This document shows, one piece after another, positions 14,846-23,791 of a stretch of 26,373 nucleotides of DNA. Location of the stretch: positions 1 through 26,373 of the forward strand of contig CAMYXG010000005.1 in NCBI GenBank assembly GCA_947303225.1, read 5' to 3'. A program made the position numbers and the translations under genes. Numbering within the stretch: the stretch's first letter is position 1; each line of letters starts with the position of its first letter. The notes below the pieces were generated by a model. That model did not search any database. It had not been told where the DNA came from and was given only the letters and a program-made list of their open reading frames with translations. This DNA comes from an uncultured Caryophanales bacterium. GTDB lineage: Bacteria > Bacillota_I > Bacilli_A > RF39 > UBA660.

Positions 14846-16288
14846 ATGGCAAAAGAGAAGAAATTTGTCCAAAAAATAACAGCTAGAGATGAAGATTTTG
14901 CTGCATGGTATACCGATGTAGTAAAAGAAGCAAAACTATGTGACTATTCAAGCGTGAAAGGATGCTTAAACTATTTGCCGAATGGCTATGCCATCTGGGA
15001 AAACATTCAAAAAGATTTAGATCAAAGATTTAAAGAAACAGGAGTGGAAAATGTCTCACTACCAGTTTTAATCCCAGAAAGTCTACTTCAAAAAGAGAAA
15101 GATCATGTAGAAGGATTTGCACCAGAAGTTGCTTGGGTAACAGAAGGTGGAGGAGAAAAATTAGAAGAAAAACTATGCATTCGCCCTACTTCGGAAACTT
15201 TATTCTGTGATGTATGGCAAAAACAAATAAAATCATATCGTGACTTACCACTTGTATGGAATCAATGGTGTTCTGTGCTACGTTGGGAAAAAACAACTAG
15301 ACCTTTTTTAAGGAGTCGAGAGTTTCTATGGCAAGAAGGTCACACCATTCACGCTACATCAGAAGAAGCAGAAGCAAGAACAAAACAAATGCATCAAGTA
15401 TATTATGATTTTGTAACCCAAGATTTAGCAATTCCCCTAATTTGTGGAAAAAAGACAGAAAGTGAAAAATTTGCAGGAGCAGAAGATACTTATACAATCG
15501 AAGCCATGATGCATGATGGAAAAGCACTTCAATCAGGAACTAGTCACTTCTTTGGTTCTGGGTTTCCAGATACCTATGATATTAAATACCTAGATAAAGA
15601 AAACAAATTACATAGTTGCTACGAAACAAGTTGGGGACTATCAACAAGAATTATTGGAGCGATAATAATGGTTCATGGAGATGATTCTGGACTAGTATTA
15701 CCACCTAAAATTGCTCCAACTCAAGCAATGGTCATTCCAATAGCTCAGCAAAAAGAAGGAGTATTAGAAAAAGCTAATGAATTATACGAAAAATTACAAA
15801 AAGTAGGAATTCGTACAAAAATAGATCAATCAGATAAAACTCCTGGTTTCAAATTTGCAGAACAAGAAATGTTAGGAATTCCAATTCGTATCGAAATTGG
15901 ACCAAAAGATATAGAAAACAACCAAGCTGTTATTGTAAAAAGAAATAATCGTGAAAAAATAACAGTATCCTTAGAAGATTTAGAAACCAAAGTAAAAGAA
16001 ATATTAGAAGATATTCAAAAAGAAATGTATCAATCTGCAAAAGAATTCTTAGATAGTCATATCAAAGAAGCAAAAACAATAGAAGAAATGAAAGAAATTG
16101 CTAAAAACGAAATTGGCTTTATTAAAGCAATGTGGTGTGGTAGTCCAGAATGCGAAGAAGAAATCAAATCAGCAACAGAAGGATATGGATCACGTTGTAT
16201 TCCAGAAGAACAAAAACAAATCTCAAAAAAGTGTATTCATTGTGGAAAAGAAGCAAAACATATGGTTATTTGGGGTAAATCATACTAA
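14846..16288 (+). CDS. proS: Proline--tRNA ligase, archaeal/eukaryal-type short form
   Basis: This 480-residue class II synthetase attaches proline to tRNA-Pro. It lacks the large editing insertion of the usual bacterial ProRS. The sequence runs directly from the N-terminal catalytic core (SVKGCLNYLPNGYAIWE, then CIRPTSET and FLRSREFLWQEGHT) to the anticodon-binding domain and a C-terminal zinc-like domain with cysteines at 431, 436, 451, 463 and 466, ending in the family-typical Tyr (WGKSY). This form is known in archaea, eukaryotes, mycoplasmas, Borrelia and some Bacillota. GAGGAGA lies about 6 nt before the ATG. It has its own promoter and terminator. A tRNA-Pro gene lies elsewhere in the window, but no link is implied. 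Confidence 0.97.
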   Translation: MAKEKKFVQKITARDEDFAAWYTDVVKEAKLCDYSSVKGCLNYLPNGYAIWENIQKDLDQRFKETGVENVSLPVLIPESLLQKEKDHVEGFAPEVAWVTEGGGEKLEEKLCIRPTSETLFCDVWQKQIKSYRDLPLVWNQWCSVLRWEKTTRPFLRSREFLWQEGHTIHATSEEAEARTKQMHQVYYDFVTQDLAIPLICGKKTESEKFAGAEDTYTIEAMMHDGKALQSGTSHFFGSGFPDTYDIKYLDKENKLHSCYETSWGLSTRIIGAIIMVHGDDSGLVLPPKIAPTQAMVIPIAQQKEGVLEKANELYEKLQKVGIRTKIDQSDKTPGFKFAEQEMLGIPIRIEIGPKDIENNQAVIVKRNNREKITVSLEDLETKVKEILEDIQKEMYQSAKEFLDSHIKEAKTIEEMKEIAKNEIGFIKAMWCGSPECEEEIKSATEGYGSRCIPEEQKQISKKCIHCGKEAKHMVIWGKSY

Positions 16289-16320
16289 AAAGAAAGGAAA
16301 TCAATCAATCCTTTCTTTTT
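16289..16320. terminator. Bidirectional terminator between proS and the prepilin-like gene
   Basis: AAAGAAAGGA / TCCTTTCTTT form a 10-bp stem with a 10-nt loop. T runs flank both orientations, so it can serve both convergent genes. Confidence 0.85.
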
Positions 16321-19218
16321 TTAGGAATTAAAAGTACATCCATCTAGATAAAACTCTAAAACATTTAAAGTTGAACAAGCTTTTGTAGCATAGTATTCAA
16401 AAGCAGGATAATAAGTATATGGACTTCCATTATTATAACTTGTACTTGGTGAAAGTTTTAAAGAATATGAATGCATTTTATCACTAACTAATCCTAAACT
16501 GTGACTAGTAGTATAATTTGGAGATGATGCCTTATGAAGCCAAGTAGAGGAACTGCTTTTTGCTAAAGCCCCAAACCATAACGTTCTAGTAGCTCCAGAC
16601 TGTGTTTTATATACATCACCATTTACTTTAATATTCATCTGACAATATTGGTAAAAATTAGAAATACCAGTTTTTCTTCTCGTTTGACCACGAGATTTTG
16701 CAATAATTGTTTTACTATCAAAAGCATTATTAGGATTCTTAGCTTGAATAGCATAGAAATAATTACCTTCATCTGTATATGGATTATTTTTACCACTAGA
16801 TAAGAAATGAGGTCTACTATCAGCACTTAATAAATGACTATTATCACCACTATAAAAATCACCATGATACGTACTATAACCAACTCTTATCAAATACTTA
16901 TCATCCGCTTTATAAGAAGGACAAATAGTTACATCATAATTAGGCATAGTAAACTTTTTTGTTGAATCGCTCAACTCATAAACAACAGTATTATCTGATT
17001 TTTTCTTTATCTTTGCCCCTTTATAAGTAAATCCAGGAATAGTACTTACAGTAAAAGTTACTTCACTTCCACCAACTTTGGTAGTAGAGGTTACTCGGTC
17101 TACTTTTGGATAATAAGATGTATCCGTACTAACATACTTACTTAATTTAGTAACGACTTGATATCCATTCCATTTTGCATATAATGTTCCATTACTAGAA
17201 AAAGTAGTGGATTTATTACCAACAATCGTACCATCGGTTTTAATAATTTGAGTGCCTTTTCCACTAGTAGCGGTATAATATCCTCCAAACACATAGCCTT
17301 TTCTAGATGGTTTCGTAATACTAGTAATACCATTAGTAGCATTAGCATTAGAATACCAACCAGTATTATACTTTTCATATATTGTACTAGTTCCACCACT
17401 TCCACCCTGTCTATCTAAAGTCACAGTATAAATTCCAGGAACCCATTTTGCATAGAGAGATCCATTGGAGTGAAAAGCATTTGTCTTTCCACTAATAATA
17501 TTAGAATTTGCTTGAATAATTTGTACTCCTCCACCATTATCCTGGGTATAATATCCTCCAAATACATAGCCAGTTTTTGTTGGTAACGTTACTTTCGTAA
17601 TTGGAACTGTAGCAGAAGCATTGGAATACCAACCAGTATTATATTTTTCATATATTGTAGAAGTTCCTCCACTACCACCCTTTTTATTTAATGTAACAGA
17701 ATAAACATCTTCTGCAAGACTCCAGTTAACCTTTAAAACAATTGTACAATCACCATTACTAGAATCACAAATTGTATCAGTATTCGCAATAGTATAATTT
17801 GCATGATTAAAAGTTTGTCCTGCTGTAACACATCCACTTTCACAAATCCATTCCCTTCCAGGAACCGCAGTCATTCCAGATTTAGTAATATTTAAATATT
17901 TAGAATTATTGTAATTAGGTAGGTTTAATGATACATTAGTCCCACGATTAATAGAAAAATTATAAACAGCATCATTTCCAGTACCAACTTTTAAAGTTAA
18001 GAAAGATTGATCATTTTTTCCCCAATAATAATTAGTACCATTATCCGCAGTGGTATGAGATGTTACAACTTCATCATCATACATTTTAATTCTAAAATTA
18101 ACTCTACTAACTCTCCAATCAGCTGTAACAGTTAAGCTTTCAGTTATTGGGGTATCATTTTTCAAATAAGAATTATCGTTCTTTTTCCACCCAAGAAATG
18201 TAAATCCTTCTTTAGTAGGTTTACATAAATCTCCCCACGTAGAAGATTCTCCCTTCTCCAATAAAACTTGTTTATTCGAGCAACCACTTCCTCCATTATT
18301 TTGATAAGTAAGGGTATATTCCTTGCCAACATTATAAATACCATAAACCATATACTTACCATCAATACTATCTTCATCTGTCCATGATTCTCCAGTTAAA
18401 TCTAGATAATGATTAACTTTTAATACTAAGATATACCAAGCAGCAGTGCCAGTTGGAGTAGTTACATTTTTCGTACTAACAATAGAATTTCCACCCATTA
18501 ATATTTCTTGCTGCTTCTGAAACCCTTGTTTAATTTTAAAAGATAGTTTTTTCCAACCTGTTAAATCATCAAAGTTAATAGATGAATAATCATTCTTATC
18601 ATCTACTGGAACCCATAAATATTGAATATCCAAATTTTCATTATGAATACCAGTAGTACTCTTTAAAGTTACAGTTGCAGTATGTGTAACAGCTTTATTC
18701 TTTTCAGACTCCGGTTCTACAAGAACTTGCATACCAGATTTTAGATTACAAAGATTTTCATCAAATTCATTATCCTTTATCATAGAATCAACTCTAGTAG
18801 AATTAGAAAAATCTCTTAATGAAGCATCATTTATTCTTCCATCACTATCCTTTGTTCCACAATATAGTTGATAACTATATCCATACTGATGATTCAACTT
18901 AACAATTCTAACTTTAGTATCACTACTATTACAAGAAATAGAATCATCTGGAAAATCTTTTATGAAACCTTTTTCTTGCAATTGATCAAAAGACAATAGA
19001 GCACATCCAGACTTTTTATGACCAAACAAATCCTCTTCATAACTATCTCGATAAAGCTTGGCTCCAGTAAGTAATGTTTTACCATAAGACTTATACTTCC
19101 TCTGCTCATTATTAAACCGAATATTACGAATAAGTGGTATACTCATTCCCATAATAATACCGAGTATTGCAATAGAAACTAATAATTCTATCAAAGTAAA
19201 TCCTTTATAGTTTTTCAT
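16321..19218 (-). CDS. Large prepilin-type protein with InlB-like B-repeats
   Basis: This 965-residue protein begins with a type III-type signal of pilins and pseudopilins: MKNYKG, then FTLIELLVSIAILGIIMG, with the Gly-Phe cleavage site and Glu5. I start at the ATG at 19218, because AGGTGAT lies just upstream and it gives a six-residue leader; an ATG at 19242 sits next to a TATAAT box and has no ribosome site. After a pilin-like stem (to about 60) come beta-rich regions. One diverged InlB/Listeria-Bacteroides repeat is at about 301-365 (YTLTYQNNGGSGC, GFTFLGW) and two close copies at about 504-590 and 596-684 (GGSGGTSTIYEKYNTGWYSN, GYVFGGYYT, LYAKW). The C-terminal 270 residues are unrecognised and Cys-containing. 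Adhesion or surface display is plausible. No pilus machinery is present in the window. Confidence 0.9.
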   Translation of the reverse strand: MKNYKGFTLIELLVSIAILGIIMGMSIPLIRNIRFNNEQRKYKSYGKTLLTGAKLYRDSYEEDLFGHKKSGCALLSFDQLQEKGFIKDFPDDSISCNSSDTKVRIVKLNHQYGYSYQLYCGTKDSDGRINDASLRDFSNSTRVDSMIKDNEFDENLCNLKSGMQVLVEPESEKNKAVTHTATVTLKSTTGIHNENLDIQYLWVPVDDKNDYSSINFDDLTGWKKLSFKIKQGFQKQQEILMGGNSIVSTKNVTTPTGTAAWYILVLKVNHYLDLTGESWTDEDSIDGKYMVYGIYNVGKEYTLTYQNNGGSGCSNKQVLLEKGESSTWGDLCKPTKEGFTFLGWKKNDNSYLKNDTPITESLTVTADWRVSRVNFRIKMYDDEVVTSHTTADNGTNYYWGKNDQSFLTLKVGTGNDAVYNFSINRGTNVSLNLPNYNNSKYLNITKSGMTAVPGREWICESGCVTAGQTFNHANYTIANTDTICDSSNGDCTIVLKVNWSLAEDVYSVTLNKKGGSGGTSTIYEKYNTGWYSNASATVPITKVTLPTKTGYVFGGYYTQDNGGGVQIIQANSNIISGKTNAFHSNGSLYAKWVPGIYTVTLDRQGGSGGTSTIYEKYNTGWYSNANATNGITSITKPSRKGYVFGGYYTATSGKGTQIIKTDGTIVGNKSTTFSSNGTLYAKWNGYQVVTKLSKYVSTDTSYYPKVDRVTSTTKVGGSEVTFTVSTIPGFTYKGAKIKKKSDNTVVYELSDSTKKFTMPNYDVTICPSYKADDKYLIRVGYSTYHGDFYSGDNSHLLSADSRPHFLSSGKNNPYTDEGNYFYAIQAKNPNNAFDSKTIIAKSRGQTRRKTGISNFYQYCQMNIKVNGDVYKTQSGATRTLWFGALAKSSSSTWLHKASSPNYTTSHSLGLVSDKMHSYSLKLSPSTSYNNGSPYTYYPAFEYYATKACSTLNVLEFYLDGCTFNS
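17165..17705 (-). repeat. Two tandem InlB-like B-repeat units within the prepilin-like gene
   Basis: Unit one spans about 17444-17705 and unit two about 17165-17430. Both encode GGSGGTSTIYEKYNTGWYSN, then GYVFGGYYT and LYAKW, and the DNA is clearly similar by eye. The boundaries are approximate. Confidence 0.75.
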
Positions 19219-19270
19219 CCTATCACCTACAATTAACATCACTCATTATAAGATATATTATACCACAAAA

Positions 19271-19299
19271 AAAAAGAAGAATTAAATTAAATCTTCTTT
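19271..19299 (-). terminator. Terminator of the 192-aa protein gene
   Basis: AAAGAAGA / TCTTCTTT with an A/T loop of 11 nt is followed on the minus strand by nine T residues. Confidence 0.7.
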
Positions 19300-19321
19300 T
19301 AGAATTAAATCTTCTTTTTTA
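19286..19321 (-). repeat. Short tandem duplication at a gene 3' end
   Basis: The 15-nt sequence ATTAAATCTTCTTTT occurs at 19286-19300 and again at 19304-19318 (period 18). One copy encodes the last codons and stop of the 192-aa gene, the other forms part of its terminator. Confidence 0.8.
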
Positions 19322-19883
19322 CCTTTTCACTCTGTACTTTTCTCAATTCCTTTAGTTTTTGATTCAACACTTTTTCAATCATATCAACAGAAACACCAGA
19401 TTCAATTAATCCTTCTACAACCTGTATCAATTCATCAAACTTAGAATCCAAAAAAAGAGTATTAGGAAGTTTTACACTACTCATAATATACTTATACTCA
19501 ATAGAATCTTCCAAAGGCATATCTAATCGTTCACAATAAAACGTACATCCCTGTCCATAATCAATTCCAATAGAATAACCAACACCATTATGCTGAATAG
19601 GAAATGATATTCCATAAGCATTTTCTTGATAAGGAAGATAGTTATCTTCCGCATAAGCATATATCTCCTCAAAAAAATGTTCTAAATGATAAATGTTTTC
19701 CTTCTCCTCATCCGTTAAAAATCTATCATTATATAAAAAACTATCCGTAGAAAAAGAAGAAAAACGAAGTGTAAACTGTTCTAACCAATCAATATAATCG
19801 GTAGAATATGCTAAAGAATTTCGAAATTCTTCATTTTTTTTATCTTGTTCCTTCATTTTTTTTATAAAATTATCCCCAAACAT
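19305..19883 (-). CDS. Unknown soluble acidic protein
   Basis: This 192-residue protein has no signal peptide or membrane segment and is not recognised. The N-terminal 60 residues are helical and charged. A central part (about 95-130) looks beta-rich (YGISFPIQHNGVGYSIGIDY, then CTFYCERLDM), and the C-terminus is a basic helix (KLKELRKVQSEKVKKK). GGAGG stands about 12 nt before the only usable ATG. A promoter at 19921-19948 precedes it, so it is probably a separate unit from dxs upstream. No function is proposed. Confidence 0.78.
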   Translation of the reverse strand: MFGDNFIKKMKEQDKKNEEFRNSLAYSTDYIDWLEQFTLRFSSFSTDSFLYNDRFLTDEEKENIYHLEHFFEEIYAYAEDNYLPYQENAYGISFPIQHNGVGYSIGIDYGQGCTFYCERLDMPLEDSIEYKYIMSSVKLPNTLFLDSKFDELIQVVEGLIESGVSVDMIEKVLNQKLKELRKVQSEKVKKKI

Positions 19884-19920
19884 AAATGTAACAAACCTCC
19901 CACAAAACAGTATGCCTTCT

Positions 19921-19948
19921 ATTGTATCACAATCATTTCAAAAAACAA
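19921..19948 (-). promoter_or_regulatory. Promoter of the 192-aa protein gene
   Basis: On the minus strand, -35 TTGTTT (19943-19948), a 16-nt spacer and -10 TACAAT (19921-19926). The -35 abuts the dxs stop codon. Confidence 0.55.
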
Positions 19949-21808
19949 TTATTTTTTAATAAATTTATCAAGTAAATCATGATAAATGGAATCAACATCT
20001 ATATGATATTTTTTTTCTAGCTCACTTACGCTTCCATGAGGAATAAACTCATCTGGTAAAGCATAGTAATAAGAAGAAATAGAATCAAGTGAATAATCAA
20101 CTAATAATTCCTTTATTATAGAAGAAAGGCCACCAACAATCGTTCCATCTTCAATCACAACAACATGTTTCGTTTTTTGAATACTCTTTATTACCATATG
20201 ATAATCAAATGGTTTGATAAAACGAACATTAATAACCTCACTAGAAATTCCTTTTTTTTGTAATAAAGAATGTAATTCAATCCCCTTTGAAACACTATTT
20301 CCTATTCCAATAATAGTCATATCCGTTCCTTTTTCTAACAATTCACCTTTTCCAAAATAAAGAGCATGTCTTTTCATAGAAAAAGAACTTTCTCCTCCCC
20401 TAGGATAACGAATAATTACAGGTCTATTCAAAGTAATAGCAAACTCCATCATTTGTTTTAATTCTGCAAAATCTTTTGGTGCCATGATAACAAGATTTGG
20501 AACAATTCGAAAAAAAGCCATATCATATAATCCCTGATGAGTCTCCCCATCTGCACCAACTAAACCAGCTCGATCAACACACATCACAACAGGCAAATTT
20601 TGTAAACAGATATCATGAATTACTTGATCATATGCTCTTTGATAAAAAGAAGAATAGATAGAAACAAAAGGAATCATTCCCTCACTCGCCAAACCAGCTG
20701 CAAAAGTAAGTGCATGTTCTTCCGCGATTCCAACATCAAAAAAACGATTAGGATACTTTTTCGCAAAGGCTGCTAACCCAACGCCATCTTTCATAGCAGC
20801 TGTAATCGCAACAATACGCTTATTTTTCTTTGATAATTGAATTAAAGTATCACCAAAAACATGTGAATAAGTATTTAAAGAAGACGATACTTTTCCACTT
20901 TGAATATCAAAAGGCCCTACCCCATGAAAAAGAGAAGGATTTTTTTCTGCAGGTAAATACCCTTTTCCTTTCTTTGTTAAAACATGAATCAATACTGGTT
21001 CATCAAAGTCCTTAGCTCTTTCAAATAATCTTTCCATTTCTTCAATATTGTGTCCATCAACAGGACCCAAATACTTAATACCGATTTCTTCAAAATACAT
21101 ACCCGGTATAAACACTTGCTTAACTGCATTTTTTCCCCTACTAACAACCTCTGTAATAACTTTCCCAACAGCAGGAATACTAGAAATCATCTTTCTTCCT
21201 CTAGAATTTGTCTTACGATAGTTTTTCCTACTACGCAATTTAGTAAGAAGCGTATTCATACCACTAATGTTTTTAGAGATACTCATTTCATTATCATTTA
21301 ATACAATTATCATTTTGGTTTGCGTACACCCAACGTGATTAAGAGCTTCTAAAGCCATACCACCTGTTAAAGCTCCATCCCCTATTACAGCAATAACATG
21401 ATAATCTTGATTCTTTATATTTCGAGCTTTGGCCATACCTAAAGCAGCAGAAATAGAGGTAGAACTATGTCCTGTATTAAAACAATCAGCTAATGATTCT
21501 TTTACCTTAGGAAAGCCACTAATTCCATGAATAGTCCTTATTTTCTTTAATTCATTCTTTCTACCATTTAATATTTTATGAACATAGCACTGATGTCCTA
21601 CATCCCATATAATTTTATCTTTTAAAGGATGAAAAACACTTTCTAAAGCAATAGTTAATTCCACTATACCTAAATTAGAAGCCAAATGGCCCCCATTTTT
21701 AGATACAATTTGAAGAATATAATTTCTAATTTCATCACATAGTTTTTTCTTCTCATCTAAAGATAATTCACGCACATCATCAATATCATTTACTTTTTCT
21801 AAAACCAC
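19949..21808 (-). CDS. dxs: 1-deoxy-D-xylulose-5-phosphate synthase
   Basis: This 619-residue thiamine-diphosphate enzyme joins pyruvate and glyceraldehyde 3-phosphate, the first step of the MEP isoprenoid pathway. It has GGHLASNLG and WDVGHQCY in the N-terminal domain, GDGALTGGM and LNDNEMSIS (the GDG...N cofactor and Mg site), the central pyrimidine domain with catalytic Glu in GIAEEHA, and a transketolase C-terminal domain. I start at a GTG (21808) because AGGTGAT lies 3 nt upstream; the in-frame ATG at 21829 has no ribosome site and overlaps the upstream gene. The ribosome site contains the TGA of the YjbR/EVE-like gene, implying coupling. Length is standard. Confidence 0.96.
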   Translation of the reverse strand: MVLEKVNDIDDVRELSLDEKKKLCDEIRNYILQIVSKNGGHLASNLGIVELTIALESVFHPLKDKIIWDVGHQCYVHKILNGRKNELKKIRTIHGISGFPKVKESLADCFNTGHSSTSISAALGMAKARNIKNQDYHVIAVIGDGALTGGMALEALNHVGCTQTKMIIVLNDNEMSISKNISGMNTLLTKLRSRKNYRKTNSRGRKMISSIPAVGKVITEVVSRGKNAVKQVFIPGMYFEEIGIKYLGPVDGHNIEEMERLFERAKDFDEPVLIHVLTKKGKGYLPAEKNPSLFHGVGPFDIQSGKVSSSLNTYSHVFGDTLIQLSKKNKRIVAITAAMKDGVGLAAFAKKYPNRFFDVGIAEEHALTFAAGLASEGMIPFVSIYSSFYQRAYDQVIHDICLQNLPVVMCVDRAGLVGADGETHQGLYDMAFFRIVPNLVIMAPKDFAELKQMMEFAITLNRPVIIRYPRGGESSFSMKRHALYFGKGELLEKGTDMTIIGIGNSVSKGIELHSLLQKKGISSEVINVRFIKPFDYHMVIKSIQKTKHVVVIEDGTIVGGLSSIIKELLVDYSLDSISSYYYALPDEFIPHGSVSELEKKYHIDVDSIYHDLLDKFIKK

Positions 21809-21812
21809 AATA

Positions 21813-22850
21813 TCACCTTGTTTTCTCATTAATATAATGAACTAGTTCTTTCGTAATATATCTTGGACCTCTAACAGCTTTTACTCCATATTCCTTCAAA
21901 ATAGAAAAAGGAAATAAATCTCTATTATACTTTTCTAATAATTCTATCTCCATTACATATTTCATATGGACATTAGAATCACTATAATGATAAGGAAGAT
22001 AATTTCTTAATACTTTACATTTGTACAATAATGCTGAAACAGGAGCTCCTACATAAATATAGACAATATCATCTACTTGAATATCTGAACTTTGTTTCCA
22101 CATAATAATCCTACTTCTTTGAAAGGCATCTTCAATATTATAATATCTAGGATTAGCAGGAATTATCCATTCTCCTTGATTTTTATAGTTTACTGAATAA
22201 GAATAACTTTCATCAATAAAAGAAAGAATCACATCATCAGTTAAAGTATCATTAAGTATCAAACTAATCCAATTTTTTTTATTCATATGATATGCTCTAT
22301 AATATCCATTTTGCTTTAATAATTGCTGAATCTTATTAGAATCAACTTTTACATTCAAAACATCAACCATTTCATCACTATTATCCCCTAGTTTACTACA
22401 AGAAATATTCATAATTAATGCATACCACTTTTTACTTTCTTTATTTTTAAATACACCAAAATCAGGATAATTATCCCATTCAAAACAAGGATAATCGCCA
22501 TATTTCTCTTGAATCATATGACTAATTCTATTTGCCTGATGACTAACAAAGGAATTCATCAAAAAACATTTTTCACGAATATCAATTAAAAGACTCATAA
22601 ACTCATTTCGAATGATTCCAGCAAATTCACCAATATGATCCTCTATTCGAAACCCCAAATACTCATCATTCATCTCTATATCATATATCGTTCCACTAAC
22701 TCTATCATCTTCTACAACAATTTGTATTTCAAAAGAATCAGAAAGAATCTTCTTCCGATAATAGTATTTAGATTCATCATAATAAAAACCATATTCTAAT
22801 AACTTATCATAATCTGGAGAACTTTTCTTAAATATATCTTCTTCTATCAA
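21813..22850 (-). CDS. YjbR/MmcQ-like domain fused to an EVE/PUA-like domain
   Basis: This 345-residue protein has an N-terminal region of about 95 residues, then a YjbR/MmcQ (CyaY-like, double-wing) domain at about 120-215 (FGVFKNKESKKWYALIM, LNVKVD, YHMNKKNWISLIL, SYSYS), and a C-terminal EVE/PUA-like domain at about 225-340 (WIIPANPRYYNIEDAF, then W-K-Q and VDDIVYIYVGAPVS). YjbR folds resemble DNA-binding proteins and EVE domains recognise modified bases or RNA, so nucleic-acid binding is possible but unproven. It starts at a TTG with AGGTG 5 nt upstream. It ends 4 nt before the dxs start, so the two are co-transcribed. I am fairly sure of the YjbR part and less so of the EVE part. Confidence 0.83.
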   Translation of the reverse strand: MIEEDIFKKSSPDYDKLLEYGFYYDESKYYYRKKILSDSFEIQIVVEDDRVSGTIYDIEMNDEYLGFRIEDHIGEFAGIIRNEFMSLLIDIREKCFLMNSFVSHQANRISHMIQEKYGDYPCFEWDNYPDFGVFKNKESKKWYALIMNISCSKLGDNSDEMVDVLNVKVDSNKIQQLLKQNGYYRAYHMNKKNWISLILNDTLTDDVILSFIDESYSYSVNYKNQGEWIIPANPRYYNIEDAFQRSRIIMWKQSSDIQVDDIVYIYVGAPVSALLYKCKVLRNYLPYHYSDSNVHMKYVMEIELLEKYNRDLFPFSILKEYGVKAVRGPRYITKELVHYINEKTR

Positions 22851-22933
22851 AGTATCACCTCAATACACTAATCTATATAATATCAAAACAAACCATAAAA
22901 GTAAAATAAAATAAGAAAACAATCATCGCTTTC

Positions 22934-23734
22934 TTATTTACTATGAATATCAATTTGTGTATAAGGAATAGTAATTTTCTTTTCTTCTAATCCTTCTACA
23001 ATACATCTTAATGCATCTCTTCTTTTTTGTACTTTTAAATCTGGAGAACAATATACTTTAATTTGATATAAAATACTAGAATCCCCTAAAGCATTTACTC
23101 CTCTATATTCCACTTTTTCTACTTCTTTATCTTTCTGAATCTTCGAAACAATATAATGAACTGCTTCTTCAGCATCTTTTAATTTTAACTCATATGGCAA
23201 AGGAATATCAATATTAATAAGATGAGAAACAACTTCTACTTGCTCTATATTACGATTAGAAATAGAAACAATATTAGAAGAATAAACATCTTCTACTTTA
23301 GTAGTTTTCAAACCAATAGACAATACCTTACCAGTAATAGTATCAAAATGAATAATATCACCTACTTGGTAATAAGAATCCGATACAATATCAAATCCTT
23401 TAATAATATCCTTTAATGCATCCTGTATAGCAAATCCTATTATAATACCAATAATTCCAATTCCAGCTAATAAAGAAGATATATTAATACCATTTATTTT
23501 TAATATAATTACTACAACAATCATAATAAACAAATATTTACTAATATTTTTTATCATTTTCAAATAAGTATTAAACTTTTTATCAGAAAAAAAGGTTTTA
23601 TTACTCTCCCTAATTCTATCAAAAATAATATTTTCAAAAAAAGTATAAAATAAAGTACTAAAAAGTATCACCAATAATGACAATAATAATTGAATAATCC
23701 AATGATGATCTGCTAAAAATTTAAAAATATCCAT
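22934..23734 (-). CDS. Small-conductance mechanosensitive channel (MscS family)
   Basis: This 266-residue membrane channel opens under membrane tension and releases solutes during osmotic downshock. It has three TM segments (about residues 9-35, 54-78 and 83-105). The third, LLAGIGIIGIIIGFAIQDALKDIIKG, carries the Gly/Ala packing pattern and the Gln-Asp hinge of MscS TM3. It is followed by the beta domain (VGDIIHF, GKVLSIGLKTTKV) and the C-terminal alpha/beta domain. I start at the ATG at 23734, with AGGTGAG 6-8 nt upstream; the in-frame ATG at 23755 overlaps the -10 box. It is a single gene behind the sortase terminator. Confidence 0.94.
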   Translation of the reverse strand: MDIFKFLADHHWIIQLLLSLLVILFSTLFYTFFENIIFDRIRESNKTFFSDKKFNTYLKMIKNISKYLFIMIVVVIILKINGINISSLLAGIGIIGIIIGFAIQDALKDIIKGFDIVSDSYYQVGDIIHFDTITGKVLSIGLKTTKVEDVYSSNIVSISNRNIEQVEVVSHLINIDIPLPYELKLKDAEEAVHYIVSKIQKDKEVEKVEYRGVNALGDSSILYQIKVYCSPDLKVQKRRDALRCIVEGLEEKKITIPYTQIDIHSK

Positions 23735-23753
23735 AAACTTCTCACCTATTTTC

Positions 23754-23759
23754 ATTATA
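23754..23759 (-). promoter_or_regulatory. -10 box of the MscS gene
   Basis: TATAAT on the minus strand follows directly after the sortase terminator T-run and is 19 bp before the start codon. No good -35 is visible (TTCTCA at 18 nt). Confidence 0.6.
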
Positions 23760-23761
23760 CC

Positions 23762-23791
23762 AAAAAAAGAAAAGTTTGAGAACTTTTCTTT
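23762..23791 (-). terminator. Terminator of the sortase operon
   Basis: A perfect 11-bp stem (AAAGAAAAGTT / AACTTTTCTTT) with a 4-nt loop is followed by a T run on the minus strand. It overlaps the sortase stop codon. Confidence 0.92.

Noticed and set aside
17142..17405. 87-aa hydrophobic ORF inside the prepilin-like gene
   Set aside because: It is a frame-shifted reading of the B-repeat region with no ribosome site; the main frame is clearly coding.
17165..17705. Possible CRISPR or mobile repeat
   Set aside because: The repeats are long, in-frame and encode InlB-like protein repeats; no spacers, transposase or terminal inverted repeats are present.
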